The notes: generated by a model from the sequence alone, not told the origin. A stretch of DNA of 64,000 nt from Planctomycetota bacterium (GCA_029259635.1 JAJDEU010000034.1:1-64000); one strand, 5' to 3'; shown: positions 30,040-38,684, numbered from the stretch's first letter. Numbers and translations: made by a program.

Positions 30040-31042
30040 CAAGCCGCAACTGTTCGAGTACCTCGGGTACGAACCGCACGAGGGCCAGGTCGAAGTCCAC
30101 AGGTCCGATGCGAAGCAGCGGGTGCTGGCGTGCGGGGCGCGGTGGGGGAAATCGACCTGCGCAGCCATGGAAGTCGTTGCGGCGCTGCTGGAGCCCTGTG
30201 AGTCGAGCATCGGATGGGTCGTGGCTCCGACGTACGATTTGTGCCTGCGTGTGTTCGGTCGCGTAGAGATAATCGTGAGGGAGCGCCTCGAACACCGCAT
30301 CGTGGAGATCAACTCACGCGAGAAGAAGATAGTGCTCCGAAACCTCGGCGGTGGGAAGTCCACGGTCGTCGGGAAAAGTGCGGAGAAACCGACGGGCCTG
30401 CTCGGCGAAGGTCTGGATTGGGTTGTCGTTGACGAGGCCGCGAGATTGAAGCGCAGCGTGTGGGAATCGTTCCTGAGTCAGCGGTTGATCGACAAAGACG
30501 GATGGAGCCTGTTGCTCTCGACGCCGCGCGGATGTGATTGGTTCTATTCGCTGTACCGGCGCGGGCAGCGTCATGAACCTGGGTTCGCATCGTGGCGGTC
30601 ACCGTCATGGACGAATCCACTGCTGAAGCGCGAAGTGATCGACGCTGAGCGAGACCGCCTGCCGGAAGAAGCTTTCGCTCAAGAGTACGAATCTGAGTTC
30701 ACCGGCGAGCTCCAAGAGCCCTGTGACATTTGCGGCGGCCCCGATCCCGACGTAATCGGAACGGCGGTCGTCGTCGGTGAGTACGAATTCTCGCTGTGCG
30801 CCGAATGCAGCAAGGAGATCGACGAAGAGGGGCACACGCTCTGGACCCGTTGGCCCGACGGGACGCCGTACTTCGGAATCGTGAAATTGGTCTACCGCTC
30901 GCCGGAGTACGTAAGTCTTCCAGGTGACGATCCAAACGATCCAAACGATCCGGTTGAGTACGAAGAAGCCGACTACGAGGACGGCGCCGACGAGCCGAAG
31001 CTTTTCAAACCGGGCGAGTTCTTCGCGAACAGTCCTGGCTGA
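30020..31042 (+). CDS. Large-terminase-like ATPase lacking a nuclease domain, with zinc-finger insertion
   Basis: The 340-residue product carries the packaging-ATPase core. The Walker A is CGARWGKST, the Walker B with catalytic acid is LDWVVVDEAA, and the coupling motif is LLLSTPRGCDWFYSLY. The usual linker EEAFAQEYESEFTGE follows. After it, where terminases normally continue into an RNase H-like nuclease, this protein has a four-cysteine module (CDICGG ... CAEC) and an acidic tail, then stops. It is therefore shorter than standard large terminases by more than 100 residues. It may be a truncated remnant or a variant motor. I take the ATG at 30020 because it begins at the conserved region. 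Confidence 0.75.
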   Translation: MDLLTVSKPQLFEYLGYEPHEGQVEVHRSDAKQRVLACGARWGKSTCAAMEVVAALLEPCESSIGWVVAPTYDLCLRVFGRVEIIVRERLEHRIVEINSREKKIVLRNLGGGKSTVVGKSAEKPTGLLGEGLDWVVVDEAARLKRSVWESFLSQRLIDKDGWSLLLSTPRGCDWFYSLYRRGQRHEPGFASWRSPSWTNPLLKREVIDAERDRLPEEAFAQEYESEFTGELQEPCDICGGPDPDVIGTAVVVGEYEFSLCAECSKEIDEEGHTLWTRWPDGTPYFGIVKLVYRSPEYVSLPGDDPNDPNDPVEYEEADYEDGADEPKLFKPGEFFANSPG

Positions 31043-31099
31043 CGGGCCGATTCCGAGGCTGGATGGGACTCATTTCAAGTCTCATTCCAAGGAGCCCCT

Positions 31100-32005
31100 T
31101 TGCTCGTATCCGAAGCCCTGGACCGCTATGTCGTCCAGCTCGAAGCCGATGGCCGTAGTCGCCACACGGTCGCCCAGGCGCGTCGCCACGTCCTATTGTT
31201 GGACGGATGGCTAGGCGGCGCCCGAGACGTAGACACGGTCACACACGAAGACCTCGCGCAGTTCCTGACGAGCGACGTGGTCCGACTGCGCGCCGATGGA
31301 GAGCCGCGAAAGCCGACGACTGCGAACGCGCTGCGAAGTTCGGTGAAGACGTTTCTATCGTTCGCCCACGCTGCGGGATACACCGCGCAGAATCCGGGGC
31401 GGTTAGTAAGACGCGCTATCTGCGGAACACCGCTCCCGAAGGCGCTGTCCGAAGCCGAGCATGAGAAGTTGCTCGCGACGCTGGCGGGGGCGAAGACACA
31501 CGCGGAGCGCCGAGACCGGGTGCTGTTTGAGCTGATTCTTGGGACCGGGGTGCGCATTGGGTCGGCGCTGGCCATCCGGGTCGAGGACGTGAATCTGGAG
31601 CGGGCGGAGATCACGCTGCGAAAGATGAAGTTCGGGCGGGAAGCGCGGGTGTATCTGCCGGAATCCGTAACACACTTGATAGCTGAGTGGCTCGGAATCC
31701 GAACGCAGGGGTACGCGTTTCCGGGGGCCGCAATTGAACACCTCACCCAAAGGAATGTGTCTAGGAGGCTGGCGCAGTGGTGCTCTAAGGCAGGGATATC
31801 AGGCGTATCGCCGCACGGATTACGTCATACCTTTGCGACGCGGCTATACCGACGAACGGGCGACATCGGGCTGGTGCGCGAGGCGCTATGTCACGCGTCG
31901 ATTGCGAGCACGATACGGTACGCGGCGGTGGAAACGGAAAAGCTCAAAATGGCGGTAAAGAGTTGCAACCGAACGGAATTCACGCTATCTCGGAATTCGT
32001 TATGA
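31100..32005 (+). CDS. Tyrosine recombinase/integrase
   Basis: The 301-residue product has a SAM-like core-binding N-terminal domain and a complete catalytic domain. The catalytic residues are Arg152 (GTGVRIGS), His239 and Arg242 (HGLRH), His265 (CHAS) and Tyr274 (TIRYA). It is a XerC/D-sized integrase and the best candidate for integration at the tRNA-Asn. The start is a TTG with AAGGAG five bases upstream. Its TGA overlaps the ATG of the next gene (ATGA), so the two are translationally coupled. It lies mid-island rather than beside either end, which hints at nested or rearranged elements. Confidence 0.9.
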   Translation: MLVSEALDRYVVQLEADGRSRHTVAQARRHVLLLDGWLGGARDVDTVTHEDLAQFLTSDVVRLRADGEPRKPTTANALRSSVKTFLSFAHAAGYTAQNPGRLVRRAICGTPLPKALSEAEHEKLLATLAGAKTHAERRDRVLFELILGTGVRIGSALAIRVEDVNLERAEITLRKMKFGREARVYLPESVTHLIAEWLGIRTQGYAFPGAAIEHLTQRNVSRRLAQWCSKAGISGVSPHGLRHTFATRLYRRTGDIGLVREALCHASIASTIRYAAVETEKLKMAVKSCNRTEFTLSRNSL

Positions 32006-33138
32006 GTGGAAAGAACACCCCGAATCCAATTCGCATCGAAAGAATTACGCCCGAGCTAATCCGTTACCTGGTCATGCGCCTGTGGCGAGAGTCGAAGCAC
32101 CTGCAACTCGTCGATTGCTTCGCTCTAACTACGGATACGTTGCTTCATGGGCACTTTTACTACCGGCTGCGACCGGGGGAGCTCCGTCCCGAAGACCTAT
32201 CCTTCTGGGGCCAGGTTGCGCTCTGGAACATGGTCAACGCCGTCCCGGATCTCGCGTGGAGCTGTGGCTACCTTCCTCGGCTCGAGTACCGACGTACCCT
32301 CAGCGTCCACGACACGCTCTTCTTCGCTCTTGGCAGAGAATCGCAATGGGATGAGGATGTCTACACCCCCGCGATTGAAGCAGCACAAGCAACGAATGGA
32401 CGAGCTGACCTGAACACAAGATTTGGCGAGGTTTACTTTCACTGGTCCGAGATACAGAAGCTCTCGGTTTTTCGAAGGGCCGCTTGGCTCGACAAGAAAG
32501 ATGTGGCGAAGGCGGTTCAAAAGAACGTTGGTGACGGCAAGCACGGAGTAGAGGAGTTCTCGGGGCCCGAGTGTGCCGCCTGGTTGGACTACATCAGCGA
32601 TCACGTACCTCACGACCAGGCTTTTGAGATTGGCCAGAACGGGGAAATCCTTTTCCAAGACGAGGCGCTGGATAACGGGCTCATCGAAGTTTTCGACGAC
32701 GCCGTGAAGTTCCCGAAACGATTGAAGAGCCTCGACGCGGAATCCAAGTTCGAGCGGAACGAGTCGCTCGCATCTCGAACAGGCGATCAAGGTGCTGTTG
32801 ATCCGCCGCTTGCGTTGCTTGCAAGAGAGCTTCGAGATGAACTAGATACGTTCGACCATTACCCACTCCTGCGCGAGGAGGCGGCCTTGGCTGTTCGAGA
32901 TCCCGGGTGGTTTGGATTCGAGAACATTCAGTCCCTACTCGAGCTACGGGATGCACTGGACGAACTCGAGGACCGGGCCCTCCAGGCCGCGGTCGTCTAC
33001 GAGCGTAGCCGGCTCGGGTTTCGCGCCCACGGCGGCGTAGGTCGAAATCGAGTGGGCTTGGAGTACGGCGTCTCGCCTCGGCAAATCGAAAGGCGCGAGG
33101 CTGAGGCCCGCAAGGTGCTGCGGCGTCTAGCTGCATAG
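32002..33138 (+). CDS. Unknown protein with C-terminal HTH, coupled to integrase
   Basis: I do not recognise this 378-residue protein. The bulk is charged and soluble with no catalytic motif I can name. The final 40 residues (GLEYGVSPRQIERREAEARKVLRRL) look like a sigma-type helix-turn-helix. It starts in an ATGA overlap with the integrase stop, so it may help control or direct integration. An in-frame longer start would run back into the integrase frame and is less likely. Confidence 0.55.
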   Translation: MSGKNTPNPIRIERITPELIRYLVMRLWRESKHLQLVDCFALTTDTLLHGHFYYRLRPGELRPEDLSFWGQVALWNMVNAVPDLAWSCGYLPRLEYRRTLSVHDTLFFALGRESQWDEDVYTPAIEAAQATNGRADLNTRFGEVYFHWSEIQKLSVFRRAAWLDKKDVAKAVQKNVGDGKHGVEEFSGPECAAWLDYISDHVPHDQAFEIGQNGEILFQDEALDNGLIEVFDDAVKFPKRLKSLDAESKFERNESLASRTGDQGAVDPPLALLARELRDELDTFDHYPLLREEAALAVRDPGWFGFENIQSLLELRDALDELEDRALQAAVVYERSRLGFRAHGGVGRNRVGLEYGVSPRQIERREAEARKVLRRLAA

Positions 33139-33199
33139 GCTCGCCTCAAAGTTTTTCCGACTTTTTGGTGAAATTCGGGGGCCAGCAGGGGGGGTCTAT

Positions 33200-33436
33200 A
33201 TGGACCTTCCTGATTCCCCCTACCGTTCCGCCGGCGAGGCGCTTCGAGCCGTCGCGCTACCGGATATCTGCCGCATCGAACACCTGGCTTCGCACACAGG
33301 CCTCCCAGAGCAACTCATACTCGACGCGCTGGCTTCAGGTGAGATCCCGGGCCGCCGACTTGGCGGACACTGGCTGATCTCGCGCGCTAGCGTCCTAGAG
33401 TGGCTCCGGGGCTCGGACGCGGGGAGGGCCCTGTGA
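33200..33436 (+). CDS. Excisionase-like helix-turn-helix protein
   Basis: The 78-residue product matches the short HTH_17/excisionase pattern: PEQLILDALASGEIPGRRLGGHWLISRASVLEWL, a winged helix with a C-terminal tryptophan-anchored helix. Such proteins bend DNA for excision or act as small regulators of mobile elements. The ATG follows a G-rich stretch that can serve as a ribosome site. Confidence 0.7.
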   Translation: MDLPDSPYRSAGEALRAVALPDICRIEHLASHTGLPEQLILDALASGEIPGRRLGGHWLISRASVLEWLRGSDAGRAL

Positions 33437-33479
33437 GCGCCCCGATACAAGCATTCGTGGCGTTTGGAAAGGCGACGCG

Positions 33480-35300
33480 ATGAGCGCGCACTACCTACGC
33501 AACGCGCATATGGAACGCGAATTCGCCGCCGGATTGCTCCTCAACCCGGAGTGTATATCGAGCCTTTGCGAAGCCTTCTCGCCGGGGGACATCTCGGATC
33601 CGCCCCTTCGCCTGGTCTGTGAAGCCGTCCTGGGTGTAGAGCAACCCGATCCGACGTCGGTAGTCGCCCACCTCAAGACGCGCGGCGGAACTAAACAGGT
33701 AGATGATTGGAGCAAGTTCGTTGCAGACTTGATGAAGGACGCTCCTCTCGGGGGTGCTTTCCTAAGTAAGCAAGCACGACATCTGCATGATCTCGCGGCC
33801 TTGCGCGCCGCAGGCAGCACGATGCGCACGGCTTTGGAAGGCCTGGGGAAAGTTGACTGCACGTCCGAGGGCGAAGCGGCCCGGTTCCTCGAAACAACGG
33901 CGGCGAAGCTCGAGACACTCGGATCTTCTCAGCGAGCCGACTCCGAACTGATAACCGTCTGTGCCGCCGACGTTCACCCCGAAAAGGTGGATTGGCTTTG
34001 GCGCGACCGCTACCCGATGGGTCGAGTCTCAATGCTGCTCGGCGATCCTGGGCTCGGTAAGTCATTGAACGGGATCGACGCGTGCGCGCGCGTGACGAAA
34101 GGTTTGCCCTGGCCTGATGGCGCGACGCCACCTCCAATCGGCTCAGTCGTGCTTCTGATGGCGGAGGACGATCCCGGAGACACCATTCGCCCACGGCTAG
34201 ACGCGGCTGGGGCCGACCCAAGTAAAGTTCACATCATCCAGGGCGCCCGCAAGAAAGGCCGCGCCGGGGCAGTAGCGGATCGCATGTTCTCGCTCCGGGA
34301 TGACTTGTCAGCTCTAGGAAACCTATTCGAGAACCTTGGAGACGTTCAACTCCTCGTTGTCGATCCGATCAACGCCTACCTGGGAAGCGGGATTGACTCC
34401 TACAAAGACGCGGAGGTTCGCGCCGTTCTCGGACCACTCGCTGAACTCGCCCGCCAGCACAGCGTCGCGGTCCTTTGCGTGACCCATCTGAACAAGGCTG
34501 GAGCATCCAAGGCAATTTACCGTGGGCTCGGGAGTATCGGCTTCGTCGCAAGTGCACGCGCAGTCTGGCTCGTCACGAAAGATCCCGAGGACGAAGAGCG
34601 CCGTTTCTTCTTGCCAATCAAATCGAACCTCGGCCCCGACCCGCACGGGCTCGCGTACCGCGTCAGAGCGGAGTGTCTTGGCGACGCGCCGTACGTGGCT
34701 TGGGAAGAGGGCGCGGTCACCGAAACAGCGGACGCCATTCTGACCAAGTTTTCAGCTCACGACTCTGGCAAAGCCGGAGAAGCGAAGACCTGGCTTGCAA
34801 GAACCCTGGCTGATGGGCCAGTTCGCGGTCGAGAGGTGATCGCAAGTGGAGAGGAGCAGGGCTTCTCAGATAAGATGATTCGTCAGGCATCCAATGCCCT
34901 CGGCATTTGCAAACGGACTGACGGATTCCAAGGACCCTCGATCTGGGAGTTGCCCAAAGACGGCCAAGCCAATGATGTACAAGAGTTGCCCTCTCCCAAA
35001 TCGGGGGCAACATTGGGTGAAAGCGGCCAACATTGGACGGAAGGGGTCGAAAACGAGGGTGGCTCCAATCTTGGCCAGGGCAAGATTGATTTGCGGCATC
35101 AAGAACCCAATCACGGCAATCATGGCAATGATTCTCCGTCCCCGGAGAGTGCCATCATTGGGGGAGACCCCGAAGATTGCTCGCTGTGCCATGGTCGCTC
35201 CTGGTGGCGTCTAAAGACTGGCGGACCTCCCGTCTGCGCGCAGTGCCACCCCTGCATCTACTCAGATGACCGGGTCGAGTATTGGGAGGTGCCGTCGTGA
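33480..35300 (+). CDS. DnaB/RepA-like replicative ATPase with C-terminal zinc finger
   Basis: The 606-residue product begins with a DnaB-N-like helical domain (residues about 6-110). A RecA-fold ATPase of the RepA/AAA_25 type follows. Its Walker A is GDPGLGKS (188-195), its Walker B is LLVVDPINAYLG, and VLCVTHLNKAG comes after. A winged-helix-like segment follows, and the end holds a four-cysteine module (CSLCHG ... CAQCHPC). Proteins of this build unwind or load at the replication origin of mobile elements. It should give the element some replicative ability. It overlaps the SpoVG-like gene by four bases (GTGA). Confidence 0.78.
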   Translation: MSAHYLRNAHMEREFAAGLLLNPECISSLCEAFSPGDISDPPLRLVCEAVLGVEQPDPTSVVAHLKTRGGTKQVDDWSKFVADLMKDAPLGGAFLSKQARHLHDLAALRAAGSTMRTALEGLGKVDCTSEGEAARFLETTAAKLETLGSSQRADSELITVCAADVHPEKVDWLWRDRYPMGRVSMLLGDPGLGKSLNGIDACARVTKGLPWPDGATPPPIGSVVLLMAEDDPGDTIRPRLDAAGADPSKVHIIQGARKKGRAGAVADRMFSLRDDLSALGNLFENLGDVQLLVVDPINAYLGSGIDSYKDAEVRAVLGPLAELARQHSVAVLCVTHLNKAGASKAIYRGLGSIGFVASARAVWLVTKDPEDEERRFFLPIKSNLGPDPHGLAYRVRAECLGDAPYVAWEEGAVTETADAILTKFSAHDSGKAGEAKTWLARTLADGPVRGREVIASGEEQGFSDKMIRQASNALGICKRTDGFQGPSIWELPKDGQANDVQELPSPKSGATLGESGQHWTEGVENEGGSNLGQGKIDLRHQEPNHGNHGNDSPSPESAIIGGDPEDCSLCHGRSWWRLKTGGPPVCAQCHPCIYSDDRVEYWEVPS

Positions 35301-35581
35301 CCCTCACCGTCACAAGCGCCGGAATCACCCGCGCCTCGGAATCGGACAACCGGCGCGGACTCGTCGGCTACCTCACCCTCGCGTTCAACGATGCCCTGAT
35401 GGTCGATGGCGTGACTCTCCGCAGAACGCAGGCGGGCGAGTACCGGCTCTCTTTCCCCGAGCGAACTGACGGCCAGGGACTGCGCCATCCGATAGTTCGC
35501 CCGCTCACCGCGGCTGACCGCGAATCCATCGAGTCGCAAGTATTCGAGCAGCTCGGAATCCGGGCGGGGTCAGCGCTTTGA
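35297..35581 (+). CDS. SpoVG-like small protein
   Basis: The 94-residue product resembles SpoVG, a small nucleic-acid-binding protein. It has a core strand pair (GLVGYLTLAFNDALMVDGVTLRRT), the segment YRLSFPERTDGQGLRHPIVRPL, and a closing helix (RESIESQVFEQLG). The start is a GTG that overlaps the upstream stop in GTGA, with GGGAGG just before it. SpoVG-like proteins recur beside replication genes in prophages. The match is by pattern. Confidence 0.6.
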   Translation: MTLTVTSAGITRASESDNRRGLVGYLTLAFNDALMVDGVTLRRTQAGEYRLSFPERTDGQGLRHPIVRPLTAADRESIESQVFEQLGIRAGSAL

Positions 35582-35596
35582 AAGCTGGACGCGAGC

Positions 35597-35816
35597 GTGA
35601 GGGTCAAGCGTCCGAAAGTGAAGGGAATGTCTCTGTCCCTCGCACTGCGCCGCGTGTGGCGCGGTCTACCGCGAGTTCGTCAAGCGCGGCCCGGACTTCG
35701 CACGGACCGAAACGCTCCAACACGGTGCCACCCAGCGCGATTTCGCCGAAGGAGCGAATGGCCGAGCTGGGCGAGGTATTCGCGAGTGGTTTCCGGCGTT
35801 CGATGAATTGCCTTGA
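35597..35816 (+). pseudogene. Possible frameshifted small CxxC protein gene
   Basis: A frame open from 35622 to the TGA at 35814-35816 reads CPSHCAACGAVYREF and then a charged alpha-helical stretch ending WFPAFDELP. It has strong GC bias at third positions, but I find no start codon in it. A GTG at 35597 opens in another frame as MRVKRPKVKGMS. Removing one base near 35631 would join the two into a zinc-binding protein of about 70 residues. This may be a real frameshift or a sequencing error. Confidence 0.35.
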
Positions 35817-35865
35817 TGACCTTGGCGAGGGTGAGCCTTCATGCGGTTAACACAAAGGAGAACGT

Positions 35866-35961
35866 ATGAATCAAACGAAATGCCCGCACGGAACCGGACC
35901 GACCTGCCCCGTCTGCGACGAAATCGCCCGCCTGCTTCGGGAAGGACTGATCCCGTTTTGA
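35866..35961 (+). CDS. 31-residue zinc-finger-like peptide
   Basis: The ATG at 35866 has AAGGAG six bases upstream, and the frame encodes 31 residues. The cysteine/histidine set is CPHG (C6, H8) and CPVC (C14, C17), followed by a short helix, which fits a minimal zinc knuckle. Its TGA at 35959 overlaps the TTG start of the DUF2924 gene, so the peptide is probably translated and coupled to it. Confidence 0.5.
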   Translation: MNQTKCPHGTGPTCPVCDEIARLLREGLIPF

Positions 35962-36395
35962 AGTCGATTCCGACGATAATCAACGAGCTGCGTGCCATGC
36001 CGGTTGCGGAGCTGGTCATCGAGTACGAAGCGGCGTTCGGGAAACCGCCCCGCGTTAAGCATCGCGACTGGCTCTGGCGAAAGATCGCGTGGCGAATCCA
36101 AGAGCAACGGTTCGGTGGTCTGTCGTCGGTCGCGAAGAAGCGCCTCGATGAGCTAATCGCGCAGCTCGATATTCCGTTAACCACGGGATCTACCGCGACC
36201 GGGAAGATTCGATCCGGTCCGATCACGGGGACCACGGTTCGTCGCGTCTGGAAAGGCATCGAAATCGAGACCGTCCGGGTCGAGGGTGGCTGGGAATACG
36301 ACGGGGTGGTTTACCGCTCGCTGTCCGCAGTTGCGAAGCGGGTCACCGGATCGCATTGGAACGGGCGCTTGTTCTTCGGGTTGGCGAAGCGATGA
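35958..36395 (+). CDS. DUF2924-domain protein
   Basis: The 145-residue product matches DUF2924: IINELRAMPVAELVIEYEAAFG, HRDWLWRKIAWRIQEQRFGG, and the closing pair RVWKGIEIETVRVEGGWEYDG and RSLSAVAKRVTGSHWNG. Genes of this family sit directly before large serine recombinases in many proteobacterial and planctomycete elements, as here, and probably help that recombinase. The start is a TTG overlapping the peptide stop (TTGA). The end overlaps the recombinase ATG (ATGA). Confidence 0.8.
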   Translation: MKSIPTIINELRAMPVAELVIEYEAAFGKPPRVKHRDWLWRKIAWRIQEQRFGGLSSVAKKRLDELIAQLDIPLTTGSTATGKIRSGPITGTTVRRVWKGIEIETVRVEGGWEYDGVVYRSLSAVAKRVTGSHWNGRLFFGLAKR

Positions 36396-37873
36396 GCATT
36401 GCCGTTGATGCCCCGGTCGTTCGCGTGGCGGCGTATGCCCGTATCTCGGTTGCAGACAGGGACTCGACTCCGTTCAGCTCCATTCAAGCACAGGTCGAAG
36501 CCGTCACGGCCTACATCCAGAGTCACAGATCGGAAGGGTGGGCGCTCGCGAAAGATCCATTCGTCGATGACGGGTTCAGCGGAGGAAACGCTGATCGCCC
36601 CGCCCTACGCGAACTGCTCAACGATGCAGCAAAGGGGGAGTTCGACCTTCTGGTCGTTCATCGATTTGATCGGTTCTCTCGGAGCCAGCGCGACTTTTTG
36701 AACCTGCTCCACGACCTGGAACAGAACGGCGTGGCCTTCGCCTCGGTAAGCCAGCAGCTCGATACGAGCACGTCGATGGGGCGGTGCATGCTCAGTGTCA
36801 TGACGGCCTTCGCCCAGATGGAGCGCGAGGTCATTGTTGAACGGACTCGCTCCAAGATCCAAGCGGCTCGACGCAAGGGACTCTGGACAGGTGGGCGCCC
36901 GGTGCTCGGGTTCGACGTGGTCGAGAAGCGACTGGAGATAAACCCGCCAGAGGCAATTCAAGTTCGAGAGGTGTTCGACCTTTACTTAGAACTCGGTGGG
37001 ATTCTGGCGGTGGTGCGAGAGCTAAACGCTCGCGAGCGACAGACCAAATCCTGGAAAAACCAACGCGGCAAGCAGGTCACTGGCGGATCATTCACCAAGA
37101 CTGTCGTCCACTCGATCTTGACCAATCCGCTCTACGTCGGGCGAATCCGGGCCGGGGAAGAAGTCGTAGATGGTGCTCAACGGCCCATCGTCGCCGAGGC
37201 CACCTGGGAGGACGTACAGACGCTGCTCGCGGAGAATCGGAACGATGACCGGCGGCCCCGGAAGCGGCGAGGGGACGCGCTCCTACAGGGCCTAGCGAGG
37301 TGCAGTTGCGGGGCCGCAATGACGCCGACGTTCACCACGAAAGGCAATCGGCGGTATGCGTATTACGTCTGCTCACGTCGGCAGAAATCCGGCGCTGAAT
37401 CGTGCCCCGGAAGTCGGATCGCAGCGGGGGAGTTTGAAGCGTTCGTCGTGGACCGCATCCGTGCGATTGGGAGAGACCCGATGCTGTTCAAGGCCGTGCT
37501 CGAAGCGGACCAGCGGGAGCGGGACGAGTTCGATTCCCATGCCCGGCGCGTAGATGCGGACCGGACGCAGTTGCTCGACGAGCGAACCCGGCTGGTGGAC
37601 GCAATCGCTCAGGGGACGTCAGGCAACGGGACGCTCGCGGATCGAGTTGGGGAGATAAATTCGGAGATCGAATCGCTGGTCCAGCCCGAGATGCCCGAAC
37701 CGCTCGACACCGATTCGCTCCGGGCCGCGCTGATTGAGTTCGACGGGATCTGGAATCAGCTCGTTGCCGCCGAACGCGCCCGGGCAATAGCGCTGCTGAT
37801 CGAGGAGATTCGGTTCGACGCGAGCGAAGGCGAGATCGAGATCACGTTCAGGCCGGGGGCATCGCTCGCATGA
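36392..37873 (+). CDS. Large serine recombinase
   Basis: The 493-residue product has a resolvase N-terminal domain with nucleophile Ser19 (YARIS). It also carries VVHRFDRFSRSQRDF and the E-helix AQMEREVIVERTRSKI. A recombinase domain and a zinc ribbon (CSCGAAM ... CSRRQKSGAESC) follow, then a coiled-coil-like C-terminus. Large serine recombinases integrate or excise elements at specific sites and can work alone. This is the second integrase-class enzyme in the island. It is coupled to DUF2924 upstream and to the HTH gene downstream by ATGA overlaps. Confidence 0.9.
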   Translation: MSIAVDAPVVRVAAYARISVADRDSTPFSSIQAQVEAVTAYIQSHRSEGWALAKDPFVDDGFSGGNADRPALRELLNDAAKGEFDLLVVHRFDRFSRSQRDFLNLLHDLEQNGVAFASVSQQLDTSTSMGRCMLSVMTAFAQMEREVIVERTRSKIQAARRKGLWTGGRPVLGFDVVEKRLEINPPEAIQVREVFDLYLELGGILAVVRELNARERQTKSWKNQRGKQVTGGSFTKTVVHSILTNPLYVGRIRAGEEVVDGAQRPIVAEATWEDVQTLLAENRNDDRRPRKRRGDALLQGLARCSCGAAMTPTFTTKGNRRYAYYVCSRRQKSGAESCPGSRIAAGEFEAFVVDRIRAIGRDPMLFKAVLEADQRERDEFDSHARRVDADRTQLLDERTRLVDAIAQGTSGNGTLADRVGEINSEIESLVQPEMPEPLDTDSLRAALIEFDGIWNQLVAAERARAIALLIEEIRFDASEGEIEITFRPGASLA

Positions 37874-38193
37874 AGGTCACCTACGCATTCCGGGCCAAGC
37901 GGAAACCGACGAACCCCGCCAGCCGACTCGCCCGCATGCTCGCTCTTGCGCACCACATTGAACGCCAGGTCGATGCGGGGGAGATCGGTAGCTATTCCGA
38001 CGCTGCCGCCGCGCTGGGGCTTACACGGGCGCGTGTGACGCAAGTAACTCGGTTGTTGCTACTCGCTCCCGTGATTCAGGCGCGCTTGCTAACCGGCGAT
38101 CTAGGCGCGACGGAACGGTCATTGCGAACTGTCGTAATCGAACCGAACTGGCAGAAACAACTGGATGTCCTCGCCACGTCGAGCAATCAGTGA
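37870..38193 (+). CDS. Small HTH protein following the serine recombinase
   Basis: The 107-residue product has a central helix-turn-helix (GSYSDAAAALGLTRARVTQVTRLLLL) resembling ParB/KorB-type DNA readers. It begins in an ATGA overlap with the recombinase stop. The DUF2924-recombinase-HTH trio is a recurrent set, so this protein likely regulates or directs recombination. Confidence 0.65.
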   Translation: MKVTYAFRAKRKPTNPASRLARMLALAHHIERQVDAGEIGSYSDAAAALGLTRARVTQVTRLLLLAPVIQARLLTGDLGATERSLRTVVIEPNWQKQLDVLATSSNQ

Positions 38194-38197
38194 ACCC

Positions 38198-38431
38198 ATG
38201 ACAGATATCCCGTTCCACTCGACCCGCATGGGCCAGCGATTTTATGAGCACACCGCACCAGAGTTGGCGCGGCAACTGTCCCGATTGAACGAAAACCTAG
38301 AGCGCCTCATCGAAGCCGCCGAACCGAAAGAGAAATCAAATGAGCACGACAAAGACAGCAACGAAGAAATCCGAAACGACCCAGACACCGAAGATCCGCA
38401 AACAGCGCACGCCCGAACAGATGGTCGCTGA
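38198..38431 (+). CDS. Short hypothetical protein of the recombinase block
   Basis: I do not recognise a named family. The 77-residue product starts MTDIPFHSTRMGQRFYEHT, continues with one amphipathic helix (LARQLSRLNENLERLIEA), and ends in a highly charged tail. The gene begins 4 bases after the HTH gene stop. Its last third overlaps the next gene in another frame, so the true end of expression is uncertain. Confidence 0.45.
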   Translation: MTDIPFHSTRMGQRFYEHTAPELARQLSRLNENLERLIEAAEPKEKSNEHDKDSNEEIRNDPDTEDPQTAHARTDGR

Positions 38432-38684
38432 CCTCGAAGCCGAAATCGCACGCGTGAAAGAACGAGCCGCTGCGAAGGAAGCGAAAGCTAAGCCCGAGGT
38501 CAAGCCGTTCATGGCGGCGGTCAAAGCCGTGGACAAGGCACTCGCTGCTGCGAAGGACGCGGAGGCTGATGGCGTGTGCCACGCGCTCGAAACCGCTCGG
38601 GCTACTCTCGGTGAGCAGCTGATCGCGATGGGAGTGCGTGCTCCGGTTACTCGCGAGCGAAAGAAGAGCGAGAAGGCGGCTTAG
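38340..38684 (+). CDS. Lysine/alanine-rich coiled-coil protein
   Basis: The 114-residue product has a basic, Thr/Lys-rich head, a coiled-coil segment (QMVADLEAEIARVKERAAAKEAKAK) and a second helical half ending RAPVTRERKKSEKAA. No enzymatic motif is visible; DNA or RNA binding is possible from charge alone. Its last 30 codons, together with about 65 bases downstream, recur at 39864-40028. Confidence 0.5.
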   Translation: MSTTKTATKKSETTQTPKIRKQRTPEQMVADLEAEIARVKERAAAKEAKAKPEVKPFMAAVKAVDKALAAAKDAEADGVCHALETARATLGEQLIAMGVRAPVTRERKKSEKAA

